From contig NW_017265147.1 of NCBI RefSeq assembly GCF_001638985.1, positions 837,545-901,544 of the forward strand: DNA of 64,000 nucleotides, given 5' to 3'. The translations under genes and the position numbers were made by a program. Position 1 is the stretch's first letter. The number at the start of each line of letters is the position of its first letter. Below, one piece after another: positions 46,727-60,500 of this stretch. The stretch is from Phycomyces blakesleeanus NRRL 1555(-). Lineage: Eukaryota; Mucoromycota; Mucoromycetes; Mucorales; Phycomycetaceae. Under the pieces are notes generated by a model. That model saw only the letters and a list, made by a program, of their open reading frames with translations, did not search any database and had not been told where the DNA came from.

Positions 46727-47111
46727 CCAGCACCTGTAAATATATCGATATCGAAAATTGAATGTCATCTCAAATATCTCAAAAGGATTATAACCTGCTT
46801 TTTATTCTTGTCTCGTTTTGGAAAAGTAAATATAAATACTAAAATAACTAATTTTTCTTCTAGTAATCTTTTTTTTAAAAATATCAAACCCAAAAAAAGA
46901 GTGGTGGTAGTTTAGATTTCCTTTTTTTGACCCTGATTATTTTGAGTATATATATTTTGTAACTTTAAAATCATTGATATCCCTTTCCTTTTTGAAATTT
47001 TGTTCCCTTTTGGGATCCTGATTATTTTGAGGGGTTTTATAGATTGGGAACAAAAAACAGTGCTTAAATCTTCAAAATTGAAAACATTTTGGGTAGTGGT
47101 GAGCACCAAAT
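46727..47111. repeat. Possible small inverted-repeat element
   Basis: GGTGCTCACCA at about 46729 recurs in inverse orientation (TGGTGAGCACC) at about 47098, about 385 bp apart. An internal CCCTGATTATTTTGAG is repeated at about 46931 and 47017. It could be a MITE; no TSD was recognised. Confidence 0.35.
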
Positions 47112-47113
47112 AC

Positions 47114-47755
47114 TAACAGTGCTCTTCATGACCCCAACCCCTTTCCTTTTACGTCCCACCAGACCTATTCCTAAAACGTTCCCAAAACAATTTTGGAGCT
47201 ATATGTTACTCAAGATATTTTTGGAGTACTTGATCTCTAAAATGCCATCATAATGTGTGCATTTTTTTTGTACTATTTCTTGTGTTCTTTATTTTGCAAT
47301 ATTTCTATTAAAACAAAACAACAATGAACTACAACTACCTTATTGACTTTGTTTTTGGAGAAGGAGGAGCCAAAAAAATTTTATAAGCATTGTATAATGC
47401 TTACCCTTAGATTTTTCTAATTGACAAATGACTCAGAATAGCAAACAGATTCATTTAAAAGGCAATGAAAAAGAAGTAAAGAAATAAAATAGCACATTAA
47501 CGTAGCTATTATTCTCATGAAAAGTAACAGTGTAACTATGACTGTTTAGTATGCTGTATATGGGATGTTATTTTGCATTTTACTTCCTGTCGAAGATGTA
47601 TTTTCACCTTTGGCAAGTACAAGATTTTTTATCATTTTGGAAATTTTATGTTACATAATTACTATATATATCAAGAATCCTTATGTATGTTTTGGGAATG
47701 GGTCTGGTAGACGTAAAAGGAAAGGGGTCGGCGTTGTGAAGAGTACCTTAAATTA
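47114..47755. repeat. Long imperfect inverted repeat, MITE-like
   Basis: About 60 bp around 47118-47190 (CCCCTTTCCTTTTACGTC, then CCAGACC) recur reverse complemented at 47690-47752 (GGTCTGGTAGACGTAAAAGG), with scattered mismatches and about 500 bp between. It may be a hairpin-forming non-autonomous element. Confidence 0.6.
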
Positions 47756-50700
47756 TTTTTCGTCCTTATATAGATAATAGTGTCCCTGACAATTGATCGT
47801 GCTCTGGTTACTTCTTGTGGTATTTCAGGTACGAAACAATAGAAAAATAAAATATTTGATAATAGAGACGTATAGAAATACTTTGAGACTGTATATCAGT
47901 TTTTTTTATTCATAAATAAAAAGTGTCCCTTTTTATAAGAAAACACAATCTGCTCTTGTCATTACGTCTTAGTTTCTTAAGGCTTTCTTCCTTTACTATA
48001 TTTGGTTATTAGAGTGTATTTACTGCTTAACTAGTGTCGGTGTTACAATTATGACATCAAGTCATAAATTGTACTTCTTTAGCTCTTAGCTATTCTTTTC
48101 TCTTTTATACTAGAGCTTTAGGACTTCCTACTAAATTAGCTCCATATCGATCTGACACAGTTTACCCGGCAGTATGATATAATTATCTTAACAATCTTTA
48201 AGATATTATCTACAGTACTAACTGTAATAATTATTGGGCTGATTACTTAATCGTTTATATATATTTTATACTGACAAGATGATAGCTACTACGCTATCCC
48301 AATATGAATATGTTCTTATATGTGATAAATCCAACATCCGAGTGTCTGGATCACCACACTTCTCTATAGGCTTCACAAAAGCTTTTTGTACTACTGATCA
48401 GTCATATCTGTGTACAAAAAGACTTTTCTTTATAGGAGGTCGTAAGCTCTAACTTATCAATGAGTCTCTACACAGTCTACAAGAAGGCATAAAAAGCAAA
48501 TCATCTTATACTCTATATTTTATAATGATACAGCCAAGATGTTGGTGGACAAGCTGGTTTGTGCATCTATATGTGAAGAAAGACTGGGATGTATACACTG
48601 CACATATACACCTTGGAGACAGGTATTTAACCCCAAAAAAATGCCCTTATTAATTTAAATTTTCACATTTTTTCTTATTTTTTTCTTTTTTACTTCCTTA
48701 TACCAATTTACTATAATAATTTTAATTAATAAATCTAAAACAAAGACTTCAAGTATGATATTTAATGGAATACATAAAAAGTATTCTATGTATTTTTCTT
48801 TTCTCTTAAAGGGCAATATAAAATATCATGACATATATTATACAGCCGTCCATTTCAAGAGTGTCTGCCAAAGTCATTGCCTTTTTTTGGAAAAAAGATT
48901 GTAGCTTTATTTGTACTCCACTCTTTGCTTCCAGTGTATGCTTGTAATGTCAGAATATAGGACGGCTTTTTTTCATATAAACGTTTATACAAACTGATAT
49001 TCTGTTATGTAGAGTATATATAGATATATAGCTATTCTATAATGTCTCTTATGCTAAATAATATTCTCTTTTCTTTAAAAAAAATATTTCTAACTTTTGA
49101 ACACTCCAAATTGATGCCTTTTGGAGTGTCTGATTTATGTATTCAACTAAAAAAAAATTGTACTTTTAGAAACAACTCGTATTTTTGCTATTGGGCATTT
49201 AAAGAGCTTATTGAAGTGGTGCAAGCTTCCCGAATTTCAGGGTTCTATGCTTTTTGAGAGTGAAAAAATCGGATATTTTGATTAACATTTGAGTAATTGT
49301 AATATAATAAACCTCGAAGAGGTGGATCACAATGTGTCTCACCAGGTTACTTAAAGCCAAAAAAAAACATTGCTTATTTGATTCGATTTTTAATTTTCTA
49401 TAATTGAAAAGCTATGATTACCATTGGTGTGCATTTGCATATGCTTGTAGAAATCTTAAAAAATATCATTTCCAGTACACTCATATTTAATCGACCATAG
49501 AAAAGGTTCATTTATACAAAGGCTCCGTGCTTCAAACTAAAATAGTCTCAAGCAAACCAAAGCTAGACTATGAGCTTCAAAGTAATAAGTGGAATCATAC
49601 TATACAGTACTGTAGCGCATTATATTGTATTACAAAACAAAAGTTATAAATCAAAGCCTTTAATCCAACAGAGTATTATTTCTAGGTTATTCATGCATCC
49701 AGTTGAGTTCGGTATACAAGCGCAAAATATCAAAAGCACTAGATTCTATAAATTGATAATTAGTAATCGATAGTGTCTTGCTCCCAACCAAACAAAACCT
49801 ATACATTCAGTAGCAGTAGATTGTCTCTTTGCTTTCATATTGTGCTGTCAGTCAGTCTGAGCAATAACAGAAAAAAATAGTAAATAAGCACAGCCTTTAA
49901 AAGGTGATTTATATATATGTAATAGCCATTTTACTAGCTTGATCTATCTGTGACCAGGCTAGCACAATTGCAAGCACCACTACTTTTTCATGGTGTATAA
50001 TATAACTTATATAAATAATTATAATTATCGATAGAATGGTGTATATTTGAACACATGTAAATGTAAAGTGTTTCAGGCAGTTGGGTTATGCTGTATTAAT
50101 TTCTCGGTTGGATTATGATTGGTTTATAAAGTAGTACAAACCAAGGTCGATTGACAAACACTAGGCTAGACCCTGTTCTTCTTTTTACTTTTATTTTACT
50201 CTAAGAACGATGCTTTAACTTGAGGTACCAACGACTTTCAATAGTCAGGCTGTCAATCCCTTCATACTGAAGCACTGAAAGTACTTTTATTTCAAGAAAG
50301 TATTCCTACACTTTGTGTTTATTAACTCAAGACACTGGTGAAAAAGCTAGAAGAAAAATGGAAGTCTTTCACACGAAAGAAAAGAAAAGATATAAGCAGC
50401 AATTTTTTTCGAGGGTGCTTCTTAAACTAATAAAGTCACAGCATGTGAAACAAACAAACAAGAAAACAAACAAATAAATATACACAAGACTTTAATTAAA
50501 GCTTTATAATCAACACAACTTTACACTTCTTTATTGTAGTTAAACGTCTAGCCGATTAATACTTTGTATATCAGTAGTACAGCTAAAATGAACACAGAGG
50601 CATATATAGTGTCTCGACAAGTGGCTGTTCAAAAGCATAAGCCTTGTTAACAGAATCACAACAGAAAGTAGAATAAAAAAGGGGATGGGGGTCCATAGCA

Positions 50701-51539
50701 ACTGAATAATTTGACATGCATATAGTCCACCAATTGGAAGACATCATTTAAATGTTTTCATGCTAAAGTAAAGTCTGGACCACTATTGCTACTATGCTCC
50801 TCTAAGCCTCATGACACATGTGATGCTGCACGGACAGCACGGACCTTATGTGACATAAAAAGAACTAAAACAAAAAAAGAGGCAAAAGAAAAAAACAAAA
50901 AGTAAAACAAGTGCCTGCACAGCACGTCCTTCAGAATGTAAGTGATACTTCTTTAACACCCAAAACCCATATTTTAAGCATAGATATTAAATAAAGAAGT
51001 AAAATAGTAATAATATATACATGTTGTCAAGGCTAAAAGATAAAAGAAAACCGAAAAAGGAATAAGAAAAAAACCGAATTTTATAATATATTATCAAACT
51101 ATCACAATAAAAATAATAAAAAAGAACAGCAACTCATGATTGAGACGTCATGAGTTTTATAAAAAAAAAACATCTATCCAAACAGAACGCATCAAAACAA
51201 CTCTCTTCCACATACCATTAATACTTTATACACTTCTTTACTGCTCTTGCACAAACTGCTTTAATCAACATAGACGTTAAAGACGAATCATGACCAATAC
51301 AAATCCATTTTGCTAGTCAAATCTCAGGCTTTTATCATATGTAAAACGGTCAGTAGCAAGGTATAAGACAACATGTCAAAACCAGTACACAGCAAAAATG
51401 AAATACTGAGGTCCAACACTGGTTAGATCATCAATCTATCCAAAGCCTATCCACGCTCAGAAACAAGAGATAAACTGACAGGACTTACTATATTTCAAGG
51501 AGTATATGATATTCATCAAAGACACACATTGTGAAGATT

Positions 51540-54500
51540 ATATTTGTCTAGTCTTTTGACAAACAAGGTCAACGATAAAAAATAAGATCTCCATCCAGGC
51601 CTACAGGCATATAAAGGCTTGTTGATTAATCATTCACTGTCTTTGATATTTCTGTAGGGACTTTTCAGGCAAAGTCAAGCAATCAAGAACAGGTTTCCAT
51701 CTAGGGCCACAGGTACACCAAGACTCGATGAGCATATGCTCATTGTCTTTTGTATGCTTCTAGTGTCTTCCATCCAGGTCAAGCATCAGGGATCCGATCA
51801 GAGTCTAAGGATTAGGTATATAAAAACTCGATGCGCAGTTACTCACTTGTTTTTGTATATTTGTAGTATCTATTCCAGCCATGTCAAGCTTCAAGGTTCA
51901 CGTCAAGGTCCACGCTTTTCAGGTCAAGGTCCATGGTTTCAGGTATATCAAAACTCGATGAGCATTTACTCACTTGTTTTTGTATATTTGTAGTATCCAA
52001 TCTATGCAGGAAAAGCATCAAGGTTCCGATCTCCCAGCTATGATTATAGGTATAACAAACCATATGCGCATTTACTCACTAACTTTTATCTATTACTAGT
52101 GTTCAGCCATCCAGGTCAAGTGTCAAGGATCCGATTGCCCGGCCATGGGTATAGGTATAACAAAACGTTATGGGCCTATACTCACTAGCTTTAATATTTT
52201 TCTAGTGTTTAGTTATCCAGGTCAAGCATCAAGGACCCTATCGCCCGCCCATGGTTATAAGTACAAAAAGCATTATGTGCATATACTTATTTTTTTAATC
52301 TAGTTCTAGTCTCCAGCCATCCAGGTCAAGCATCAAGATTCTGATCTCCCATTATATGGTTATAGGTATAACAAAAATCGATGAGCAATCACACTCGGCT
52401 TTATTTATTTCTAGTGTTGAATTCACCAAGATCATGCTTCATGGATCCGGATTCAGTCTGTGGCTATAGGTATACAAAAACTTGATGAGCAATTACTCAT
52501 TGGATTTTATATATTTCTAGTGTCTACTCATCCACAGCAATTATCAGGATCCGATTTTCATGAATTGTTATAGCTAATCAAGTTTCCTTTAAACCTTTCC
52601 TTAAAACAAACTGTACTCTTTATTTATACTTTCTTTTGATGGCAAAGAACGATAATCAAATATACATCCATTACGGAAGGTATACAAGTCGTTCTTGGCC
52701 ATTACTAGCCTAGAAGTATATATGACTATTGTTTTTACTCTTCAGGCCAAACAGCAAGGATCAAAACTCAAATTTGGGCTACAGGTAAACAAGTCTTCTT
52801 GAGCTTTTACTTACTGTCATTTATATATTTCTAGTGTTTTTTTTTCCTTAAAGTTCAAATATCAAAGATCTGATTTCAAATCAAGGTTACGGGTACACAC
52901 TTTTCTCTCTGTCTTTACATGCTTTCTTTTGTATTGGCCTAGTGTGTTTACGATCCGGCTACACAATGAAAAATTTGTTTTCCTTCCAGTGCAACAGGTA
53001 TATACATCTAGTTCGGCCTTTAGTTACTGTTGGCTTTATTTCTCTACTGGCTTCACAGTCCAAGCCAGCCATAATGGATCCTATATCCGTTCAGTGTTAC
53101 AGGTATACACTTCTCTTTGGGATTTTACTTACTGTCGGTTTTAATTTTCTACTGTCCTTAAAGTCAAGGCCAACGACCAATCATCTGGTATCTGCCGAGA
53201 ATTACAGATATAAAAATGTTATTGGGTCATTACTTATAATTGTTTTTGTTTCTCTAGTGTCCTTGTAGTCAAGGGTAACGAGCAAGAACCCGGTCTCCAT
53301 ATTGGGATATAGTGTTACACGTCTCTTTGATTTTTGACTTGCTGCAAACTGTATTTTTTCTCGTGACTTTACAGTCAAATTCAACACTCAAGGATTCAGT
53401 TTCCATCAAGTTTTACAGGTATACAAATCTGACAAGTGCTTTTATTTAATGTGTCTTTTTTTTTTGTCAAGTGCCTTTACTGTCTATGCCAATGATTCCG
53501 AATCTGAGCCCTATCCAGAGTGACAGGTATACAAATATGTTTGCGTCTTTACTAACTTTTAGTTTTATATGTCTAGTGCCTATACGGTTTAGGCCGAAGA
53601 ACTAGGACTTGATATTCATCCAGACTTGCAGATATATATTTTTTGTTGGGCCGTTGATTATTGGCTTTTTTTATCCGTCTATTGTTTTTACTGTCAAGGG
53701 CAACCATTAAGGATTCGATCTCCATCCAGTATGACAGGTATACACTTTTCTTTGGGTTTCTACTTATCGCTTGTTTTTTTTTGTCTAGTGTTTTCACTGC
53801 CCAGGTCGAAGAACAAGGATTTCTTCTTCATCCACGGTTACAGGTATACAATTCTCTTTTAGCCTTTGCATAACGCTTGTTTGATTTTTCTAATTTCATT
53901 AATGTCTATGCTAAATAATAAGCATCTACTCTCCATCTAAGGCCATAGGTTTAAAAAATATTTTTAAGTATTATTTTACTATTTATTAATTAATTAATTA
54001 TTATTTTTTAATTTTACACAGCCAAGGCCAATCGATCCAGGTTTACTGTCCTCTAGGGTAACAAGTATACATACATACCTGATCGTTTACTTACTGCTTG
54101 TTGTTTCAAGTAATTTTTATTTATTCAAACTGAATTACCAAAGTTTTCCTATCTACCTAGTGCCTGAGGTATACAGGTCTCATTTAGTACTCATGTATTA
54201 CTTATTATTCTGTCTAGCTTTTTTATAGTTTAAGCCAGCAATCGGGTTTTTAATCTCCATTAAGGATTAATGGTATACATGACTATGTGAACCTTTACTT
54301 ACTAGCTATTATATTTTCTAGTCTTTTTATAGGAAAGGTCCACAATTAATATGAGTTGTCTATCCGGGGGGGACAGGTATACAAATCTGCCAAAAAATCT
54401 ACTTACTATATATTTGCATAATGTTTTTACAGCCGAAGCCAACGATCAAAGCTTTGATATTCTTTTGGGCTCACAGGTATAAAAGTCTCTTTGACTTTTT

Positions 54501-57416
54501 AGGTACTATCAGTTGTTTTGTTCTAACCCTTTTTTCTCCGTAGCAAGCGTTCAATGCTCAGCTCTACATCAAAGGTCGCAGGTATACAAGAATCTTTAAG
54601 CAATTTACTAAAAATTAGATTTTCCTAGCATTTACATAGTCAAGGCGAAATGATCATGTTCTTTCTATCTGTTCAAGGTTCTAGATACATATGCACATTT
54701 TAGCATTTATTCTTCACTGGTTGAATCTTTTTAATCTTTGACAGTTCATGCCGAGAATCAAGATTGCACTTCAAAAAATAGGGTTAAGGTATACATGCCT
54801 TTTTAAGCATTTACTTACTACTAGTTGCTTTATTCAGACTTTATACAGTTGAGACCAAAGATCAATAGCCCAATTTCCGCATAGATTTACAGGGATACAA
54901 GTGGCTTTCTTTACTCATTAACATATTGCTAGCTGTTTGAAGCAGTCTTTTTACAGTTCAATTCAACAGTCAAGGTTCAAATCCCCGTCAAAAATCACTG
55001 ATATACTGCCACTTTTTAGTATTTACTTACTGCCAATTGTGTTTCTTTAGTCTAATCGCAGAAAAGGCCAACAATCAAGATGCCACTCTCCTTCTTGGAT
55101 GTTAGGTATACCAGTATCTTTAGGTATTTACCTATTACCAGCTTTAGTTTGGTAGTCTTTTTACAATTGAGGCCAACACCCAAGATTCCATGGTTCATAC
55201 AGGGTTACTGGTATATATACCTCTTTGAGCATTTGCTTAGTGTCTGCTATATTTGTCTAGTCTTTTCATAGTCAAGGCTACTAATTGAGATTCCGCTGCT
55301 CATCTGGGGTAAAAGATATATATGCTTTTTTTTAATAGTTAATCATTGCTTGTTGAAATTGTCTAATAATTTTACAGTCAACATGGATGATCAAGTTTCT
55401 GCTTTTTGTCGAGGTAACAGGCGTACACTCTCCTTTGAATATCTTTCTGTCATTCATCATATTTATCTAGTCATATCATAGTCCACACCAAGGTTCAAGA
55501 TTTTTGTCTCCACTCAGGTTCACAGACATTCAAGTATAATTGCTCTTTTAGAACTGCCGGCTGCTATTGCCTATTGTTTTTAATATATAGGTCAAGAGAT
55601 AAATTTCCTACTCTCAACCATGATCCACAGGTATCACCGTTTATTTTGAACATTTATTTATTATCGATTATATTTGATTAGTATTTTAAATCCGAGTCCA
55701 ACGATTAAGCTTTGGCTTTCTGGTAAGGGTTGAAGATATCTATGTATCTTTGATTTTTTCTTTTAATAACGACTGAATTTCTTTGGCGTTTGCACATTCA
55801 AGTCCATTGATCAAGTCTTTGGTCATTATCAAGTTTCCACTCAACATTATTGGGTAAAGGTATATAAGATTCTTAGATTACTTTTTTACAGCCAATGACA
55901 TTTATCAAGCGTTTTTAGAGTCCTGGTCAACGATCAAGATCCTGCTATTAATTCAACGTCTTAGATATATAAGTGTATTTAAATATTACTTTACTACTGA
56001 TTCTATCTATTTAAGCTTTTTTTTTTCTTTTTTTTTACATTCTATGCTAGCCCTCACGGCTCTAGTCTCCATCAAGGCTTATAGACATACAAGGTTTTTT
56101 TTATTGGAATATGTTCTTACTATCAGTTTTAATTTTTCTAGTAATTTTACAGTTCATACCAACGATTAGGCTTCCGATTTCCATCCAGGGCTACAGGCAT
56201 ACATCTTTATTACACCATTTACTTACAGCCTATTTTATATGTCCAGAATCTTCACAGCTCATGTCAACAGTCACAGTTTTGACCTACATCTCCAACCATA
56301 GGTATATATATATTTCCGAGAATTTACTTACTATTAGGTGTATTTTTCTAGTGTTTTCATAGTAAAGACCAACGATTAATATTCCGACATTTTCCTACAG
56401 TCATAGACATACAAGTCTCTTTGAGCCTTTAGTTACTTTAAGCTGTATATTCCCATACTTTTTACTGCAAAGACCAGCGATCAAGGTTTCACTCTCCATA
56501 AAAATCCTCAGGTATACAAAGCTCTTTAAATATTTTCTTACTATCAATTAGATTATTCTAGTGTTTACACAGTCAAAGCCAAACTATAAAGCCTCTGTTG
56601 CCCGTCCAAGTTCTCCAGTATATATATATATATATATATTGAGCATCTACTTACTGGTTGTTGTTTTTAGTTATCTTAACATAGTCAAAACCAACGATTA
56701 AGGTTTCACCATACATCCAGGGTATGAGATACACATGTCTCGTTTAGTATTTAGCTATCAACTATTATTTTGTCTAGCTTTTTTTTTATATTTTAAGCCA
56801 ACGATCAAGTTTTGAGTATTTATTCATGATCACAGGTATATATTTCTTTTTGAACATATACTTATTGTTGGCTTTCTTTTTTTAGTCTATTTACCACCAG
56901 GGCAAACGATCAATATTCCGCTGCCCATTTTGGGCTATATGTATACATGACTCTTTAAGCAGTTAATACCTGTCGCTTTTATTTGTCTAGTATTTTAATT
57001 GCCAAGTCCAAAATTTATGGCTCTGCTCTACATCATGGGCCGTAGGTATACAAGTCTCTTTGTGAATCTATTCACTGATGGTTATAAATACTTATAATTT
57101 CACAGTTGGTGTCAAAGATCATTGTTTAACTCTTATTCATATGTTACAGGTATACATTGTTTAGTTGCCCATTTTTCTTTGAATGATGCTTGTATTTGCT
57201 TATTTTTTTTCTCTTCGTAGTTTAGGTCAATTATCATGGTTCTATTTTTTATTAAGGATTAAAGACATAGGAGGAGTTTTAAAATTTTCTCACTGAAAAT
57301 TGTATTTACTAATTTTTTTACAGCCGATACCAGGTATCAGTATTCTACTCTCTATTGTGGGCCACAGCTATATTTGTCTTTTTTTATTTGTATTTTTTTA
57401 CTACCAATTATTTTTT
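51540..57416 (+). repeat. Degenerate ~105-bp tandem array, about 55 units, with splice-like consensus
   Basis: The word CAGGTATACAAG or a close variant recurs about every 105 bp over 5.9 kb (for example near 51941, 52468, 52998, 53098, 53414, 53522, 53733, 53840, 54472, 54579, 55104, 56297, 56510, 57043 and 57146). A consensus unit has TCAAGGCCAACGATCAAG, CTCCATCCAGGGTTACAG, GTATACAAGTCTCTTTGAGC, TTTACTTACTG and a T-rich TCTAGTGTTTTTACAG. The first nine or so units form a subfamily with TCAAGCATCAAGGATCCGAT and ATAGGTATAACAAAA. Indels change unit length between about 97 and 127 bp. No continuous reading frame exists. The right end is at the LINE-B insertion. Confidence 0.85.
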
Positions 57417-57429
57417 TTACTATGTGTAC
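57417..57429 (+). repeat. Target-site duplication of LINE-B (3' side)
   Basis: TTACTATGTGTAC here versus TTACTATGGTGTAC at 63068-63081; they differ by one inserted G, as expected for an aged duplication. Confidence 0.8.
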
Positions 57430-57589
57430 TTTTTTTTTGTAGGGAGCCAAAGGCTCTAGTTTATTAGTGAGCCTCTATGCTGCAAGGCAAAAGAGGAAAG
57501 TCACGACTTGTTTTTGGCTTTTATATTTTTACAATGTTTTTCTATTTATATGTTTGTGGTTATATATATTGTGGAGGTATGGAAGAAAG

Positions 57590-60500
57590 TTAAAGGGGGG
57601 GAAAGTCGAGAGCAAGTTCGCTCTTGAGGCAGTCGAGAAGAGAGGAAGCAGTGGAAAAGGCAGTGAAGGAGACAAAAGGAACGTGATCAAATATGAACAG
57701 CCAATGATGGCGCCATATAGCCAGCAGCGTGCAGCCAAAAATTGAGGCAGCAGAAAGAGAAGAATCGGTGCAAGGAGGGAATGTGAAGGATTGCAAACCA
57801 GAAAGCAAGACAGTGGGTGTCGCGGTCTGGGCGAAGTACAACGTCCAGATTGACGACCATACGGACAGTTTGACCAGACACTGGAACAAAAAATGAGTTA
57901 CATTGTCCAGAGGGTGAGAGCAGAGGGCACAGGATGGGTCTGGGAAAGTGGTAGGGATCCTAGAATTGAGGCGAGAATGGCAAGGAATGTTCTTGTGCAG
58001 GGCACAAAACCAAACGTTGCGGGCCCCATGCAGCAGGGGGAAGGACCAAAACCAACGAAGCTGGCAAGGGACGAGTGTGGGGCTTATGGGGCGTGCGGAT
58101 TTGGAGTGGAAATTGCAGAGTAGGCGGAAAGACTGGGTGGACAAACGATGCCAAGGGATGCCGGGGACAAGAGCCATCAAGAAAGGATGCACATCAACAG
58201 CTGTACCGGAAGGCATATCTAGCAAAGGAAACTGTATGGCACAGATCGCAGGGGGAATGATGGCATGATACAGGACAGGATGCAAGACAAGAGAGCGAGT
58301 GTAGAGACGTTCGAAGAACCGGTGAAGGACAATAGGATGACGGAGTATGCGGTGGAGGGGGCGTTGGGCAAGCACGCCAAAACTAGGATCTACTTCATAG
58401 GCGTCAGAAACCCGGAGATCGCGCCATGCAGATGGAAAGGGAGGATGGTCTGGTTGTGCGGTAGTGAGATAGGAGAGAGGCAGAGAAAGACAGGTGGGGA
58501 GGTTGACTACCACGTCAGAGAAGTTGTGAGGGAGAAGGTCAATGGCAGCAAGTAGGGTGGCCAGAGGAGAGTCGAAATCACGCTGATGAGAGGATTGGAG
58601 AGATGGAAATATCAAAGGAACGAGTGGATCAGCAGATGAGGAGTTGAGGCGGAGGATGTAAGAGAACCGAGGCGGGACCAGGCCAGAGGGAGACAGCGGA
58701 GAGTGGACAAGAGGCTGGAGCCAGCGCAACTGAAGAGCAGCCTGTTGAACCTAAGGATCAAGGACCCCTAGACTGCTGAGCCGAATAGGCTGGCAGAAAG
58801 TGCCGAGAGAAATGGGAGGAAAGGAGCGGTATTGTATAAACTTACTCATGATCGAGCAAAGTCGACAGAAAAAGGATAGAGGTACAGTGACAACTCTGAG
58901 GACGTGCCAGAGCTTAGAGAGGATGAGAGAGTTGAGCACTGTGGCATGGCCACGAATAGAGAGAGAGCAAGAGTGGTGGATATTACAGGTAGATTCAATC
59001 TTGGAAAGAATGTTGTCACAGAAAGAATTGCGCTGAGGTAAGGATTGAATAAGAGGAAAGCCGAGATATTGCAGGGGAGTAGAGGAAGATCTGTCAGACC
59101 AGGCGGTGATGTCGAATTGTTGTAGGACGGGGCACCATTCTGGCAGTGGAAGACCGGACAGGGAGAAAGCTTCAGTTTTATGGAGATTGATGCGAGCATT
59201 GGAGGCATGAGAGTATGTGAGAAGATGATGATGAAGACTGGACAAGTGGGCGGCATTAGGCAGAAAGACTAGCAGATCGTCGGCATAGGCCAAGAGCTTG
59301 ATGGGCGGAGGTGGTGGAATAGCAGTGCGTGGTGATGGAGAAAATCTGGCAAAGGAAGGATCATGAATCACACGACCCAACAAAGGTTCGAATGCAAGGT
59401 TAAAGGGTACAGGAGAAAGAGGATCACCCTGCCAGAGTCCACAAGCCTGAAGGAATGATCGGGATAGGTGTCCATTGACATTGATTCGAATCTGTGTAGA
59501 GAAGAAAAGTTGAGATATACAGGTAACAAGGGAAGGGGGAAAGTTGAAATGCTGCAAGACCTGGCGAAGGTAGTCGGGATGGACTCTGTTGTAAGTTTTC
59601 TCCTGATCCAAAGGAAGGCCTATACCAGATGAACCGTCCTGTCTAGCCTGTGCCATAACCAACTTGGTCAGCATGCCATTGTCAGCAATGAAGCGTCCTT
59701 GGACAAACCCGGTCTGGAAGGGCGTAACAAGGGAGGAAGCAGCAGGTACCATGTGACGATTAATGAGGTGAGTGAACACTTTGGCATCGGTATTGATGAG
59801 AGCAATCGGGCGCCAGTTGCAGAGGGAGGTGAGGTCACCTTTCTTGGGAAGAAGAGAGACGCAGGTTGATTGCCAGGACGAAGGGAACACACCGAGGGCA
59901 AGCCCATCATTAAATATTCGAACAAGACAGCACACATCGGATGATCCATAATTAATCGCAGAATCTCATAAGGCAGGCCATCTGGCCCAGGGCTACTGGC
60001 ATTAGGAGTGCGAGTGGCGCTGTCTCGGATGTCATCCAAGGTGAAGGGTTTAAGGAGGGTCGTGGAGGTAGTTTTGGAAAGAAAGAGGTCTGGTGGCAAG
60101 TGAAGGAGGAGGTCGTTGATAGCTGTCTGAGCAGGAGGGTCGGGTGTGTAAAGATCTTCATAAAATGCAGCAGCAGCTTCCGTAAGATCATTGGGATCAG
60201 TGCATAAGGTGTCGGTGAAGGGGTGGCGGAGGCTGGTTATTGTGGTTCGAGCTTGGCGAAAAGCAACTGTGCGTTTCAAAAACCCAGCGGAAGTTTTGCC
60301 TTGTTCTCTCCAGTGTTTTCTGGCACGGAGTGCTAGTATCTCAGTGCGTTCTTGTTGAACTTGCTGAAGTTGATGCTTGACGATGGGCAGCTGGAAGTTC
60401 TGAGCAGGCTGATGGCAAAATCTATGTATCAAATGGTCACGTTTACTCTGAAGCTTTACCTCCAAAGTGGCAAGTGATGTGCGGGTTGTGCGTGAATATG

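Larger units (their letters stand above)
45949..51539. other. 5.6-kb AT-rich region without recognisable genes
   Basis: No coding exon could be supported; the open frames are short and of low-complexity composition. It holds a diverged fragment of the 1.7-kb repeat family and two small inverted-repeat structures, listed separately. Several A/T-rich simple repeats are present. Confidence 0.5.

Noticed and set aside
52929..56362. Several 60-108 codon frames inside the tandem array as genes
   Set aside because: They read through repeat units, change frame at indels, and repeat the same RYT/YRYT words dictated by the CAGGTATAC core.
51540..57416. CRISPR-like array
   Set aside because: The whole 105-bp unit is repeated and degenerate; there are no identical short repeats with unique spacers, and the host is eukaryotic.
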